A DNA stretch of 13,636 nt. It comes from CAYHIN01 sp964356705 (GTDB lineage: Bacteria; Patescibacteriota; Microgenomatia; CAZETR01; Amesbacteraceae). The DNA lies in NCBI GenBank assembly GCA_964356705.1, contig CAYHIN010000017.1, positions 1 to 13,636 of the forward strand. Direction: 5' to 3'. The position numbers and the translations under genes are program-made. Each line of letters opens with the position of its first letter. Position 1 is the stretch's first letter. This document shows, one piece after another, positions 13,058-13,636 of this stretch. A model generated the notes under the pieces. That model worked only from the letters and a program-made list of their open reading frames with translations. It ran no database searches and was not told the DNA's origin.

Positions 13058-13636
13058 TTATTTCCTCTGCTTATCAAATAACTTTTTGAGTTCATCTGTG
13101 GTGGTCGCATCTTCAGGCTTCTTTTCTCGAAAAGAAATCAGTCTAGGAAATCGTAGTGCTAGCCCCGAGCTATGCATCGGAGACTTAGTTATTTCATCCG
13201 CCAGTATCTCCACCACGATTTTTGGTTTACACCACCCATCGCAGTTCATCACCTTCATCACTTCATACTCCTCCGGCATAATTCTAGATTCATAATTCAT
13301 AATTCTAGTTTTTATCTCTCTCCACTCCTCATCTGTGAGGCCCGTCCCTACCTTAGCAATCGTTTTGTAGGTCTGAGTTTTTTCGTCATATACTCCGATC
13401 AAAAAATCGCCAATTCCAAAAACAGTTCTCTTCCCTTGTCCCACGTCATACCCCATGACCACAGCGTCTATAGTGTCAGACAATGCGGATTTATCATAGC
13501 TTTTTTTATACTTGATCCAATTAAAGTCCCGGCTCCCAGGCTTATAAGGTCCATCTAGTTTCTTAACCATGATTCCTTCCGTTCGATCCTCGATCGCCTG
13601 TTTATAAAACTCCTCGATATCAGTCACACTTTTAGC
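13058..13636 (-). CDS. ATP-dependent DNA ligase, C-terminal part (starts outside window)
   Basis: The frame is open to the window edge (AKSVTDIEEFYKQAI...), giving about 192 residues. Ligase motif IV EGIMVKKLDGPY and motif V (WIKYKKSY) of the nucleotidyltransferase domain are followed by the OB-fold domain: IDAVVMGYDVGQGKR, FGIGDFLIGVYDE, KVGTGLTDEEW, PKIVVEILADEITKSPMHSSGLALRFPRLISFREKKPEDATT, as in archaeal-type (LigB-like) ATP-dependent ligases that seal nicks in DNA. The catalytic Lys motif I is upstream of the window. A RIMNYESRIM peptide sits in the loop between EIKT and PEEYEV. Some CPR lineages use this ligase type; whether an NAD-dependent LigA is also present cannot be seen. Confidence 0.93.
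   Translation of the reverse strand, partial: AKSVTDIEEFYKQAIEDRTEGIMVKKLDGPYKPGSRDFNWIKYKKSYDKSALSDTIDAVVMGYDVGQGKRTVFGIGDFLIGVYDEKTQTYKTIAKVGTGLTDEEWREIKTRIMNYESRIMPEEYEVMKVMNCDGWCKPKIVVEILADEITKSPMHSSGLALRFPRLISFREKKPEDATTTDELKKLFDKQRK
13278..13308 (-). repeat. Dispersed RIM repeat, copy 3 (in DNA ligase)
   Basis: The coding strand has AGAATTATGAATTATGAATC then TAGAATTATG, encoding RIMNYESRIM. It replaces the short basic linker that most ligases have before the KEYEV-like strand. It is nearly identical to the pth copy, in the same reading frame. Confidence 0.85.

Overview
The window looks like a chromosomal scaffold from a Candidate Phyla Radiation (Patescibacteria) bacterium, most probably Microgenomates-like. 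The reasons are a divergent 16S rRNA 5' end, many -10 boxes sitting only 6-8 nt before start codons (leaderless-type transcripts), compact gene packing with ATGA overlaps, an ATP-dependent DNA ligase, small conserved proteins of unknown role and surface-protein genes. TAG, TAA and TGA all act as stops, so the UGA-recoded CPR groups are excluded. The lineage is an inference; the 16S fragment is too short to place by eye. Two 100-N runs (3421-3520, 6443-6542) are scaffold gaps of unknown true length, and each interrupts or hides genes.

Layout. 1-403: 5' end of 16S rRNA on the minus strand with its leader and promoter. 404-1661: a small secreted or membrane protein (+), a SPOUT/TrmH-family RNA methyltransferase (-) and a small two-helix membrane protein (+). 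1667-3420: a thiol-redox pair on the minus strand, thioredoxin reductase (5' end lost in a gap) and a DsbA-like membrane-anchored protein whose two half-domains are in circularly permuted order. 3521-6410: a minus-strand surface operon (membrane protein, secreted Cys-rich multidomain protein, VWA-domain protein). 6608-8871: a strong promoter driving a winged-helix regulator with a degenerate NTPase-like N-terminus and an overlapping gene of unknown function. 8937-10206: two toxin-antitoxin modules facing each other (Phd/RelE-type and AbrB/PIN VapBC-type), whose toxin genes overlap tail to tail. 10225-13636: a minus-strand housekeeping run read as ATP-dependent ligase, Tic20/DUF4870-like membrane protein, pth, an 88-aa conserved-looking protein and a 563-aa orphan.

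The most unusual signals cut across genes. (1) The DsbA-like protein has its cis-Pro half before its CPYC half. (2) Short dispersed repeats lie in frame inside housekeeping genes: an RIMNxESRIM-type peptide in Pth and the ligase with a related segment in the TrmH protein, a palindromic SPSPIIGEGR-type insert also in the TrmH protein, and a four-unit 9-nt repeat inside trxB. (3) The same 9-nt x 4 repeat family recurs three more times, always at intergenic promoters, and in one case its units form the -35 and -10 boxes. This resembles protein-coding palindromic repeats such as the Rickettsia RPEs, but the families here look different.
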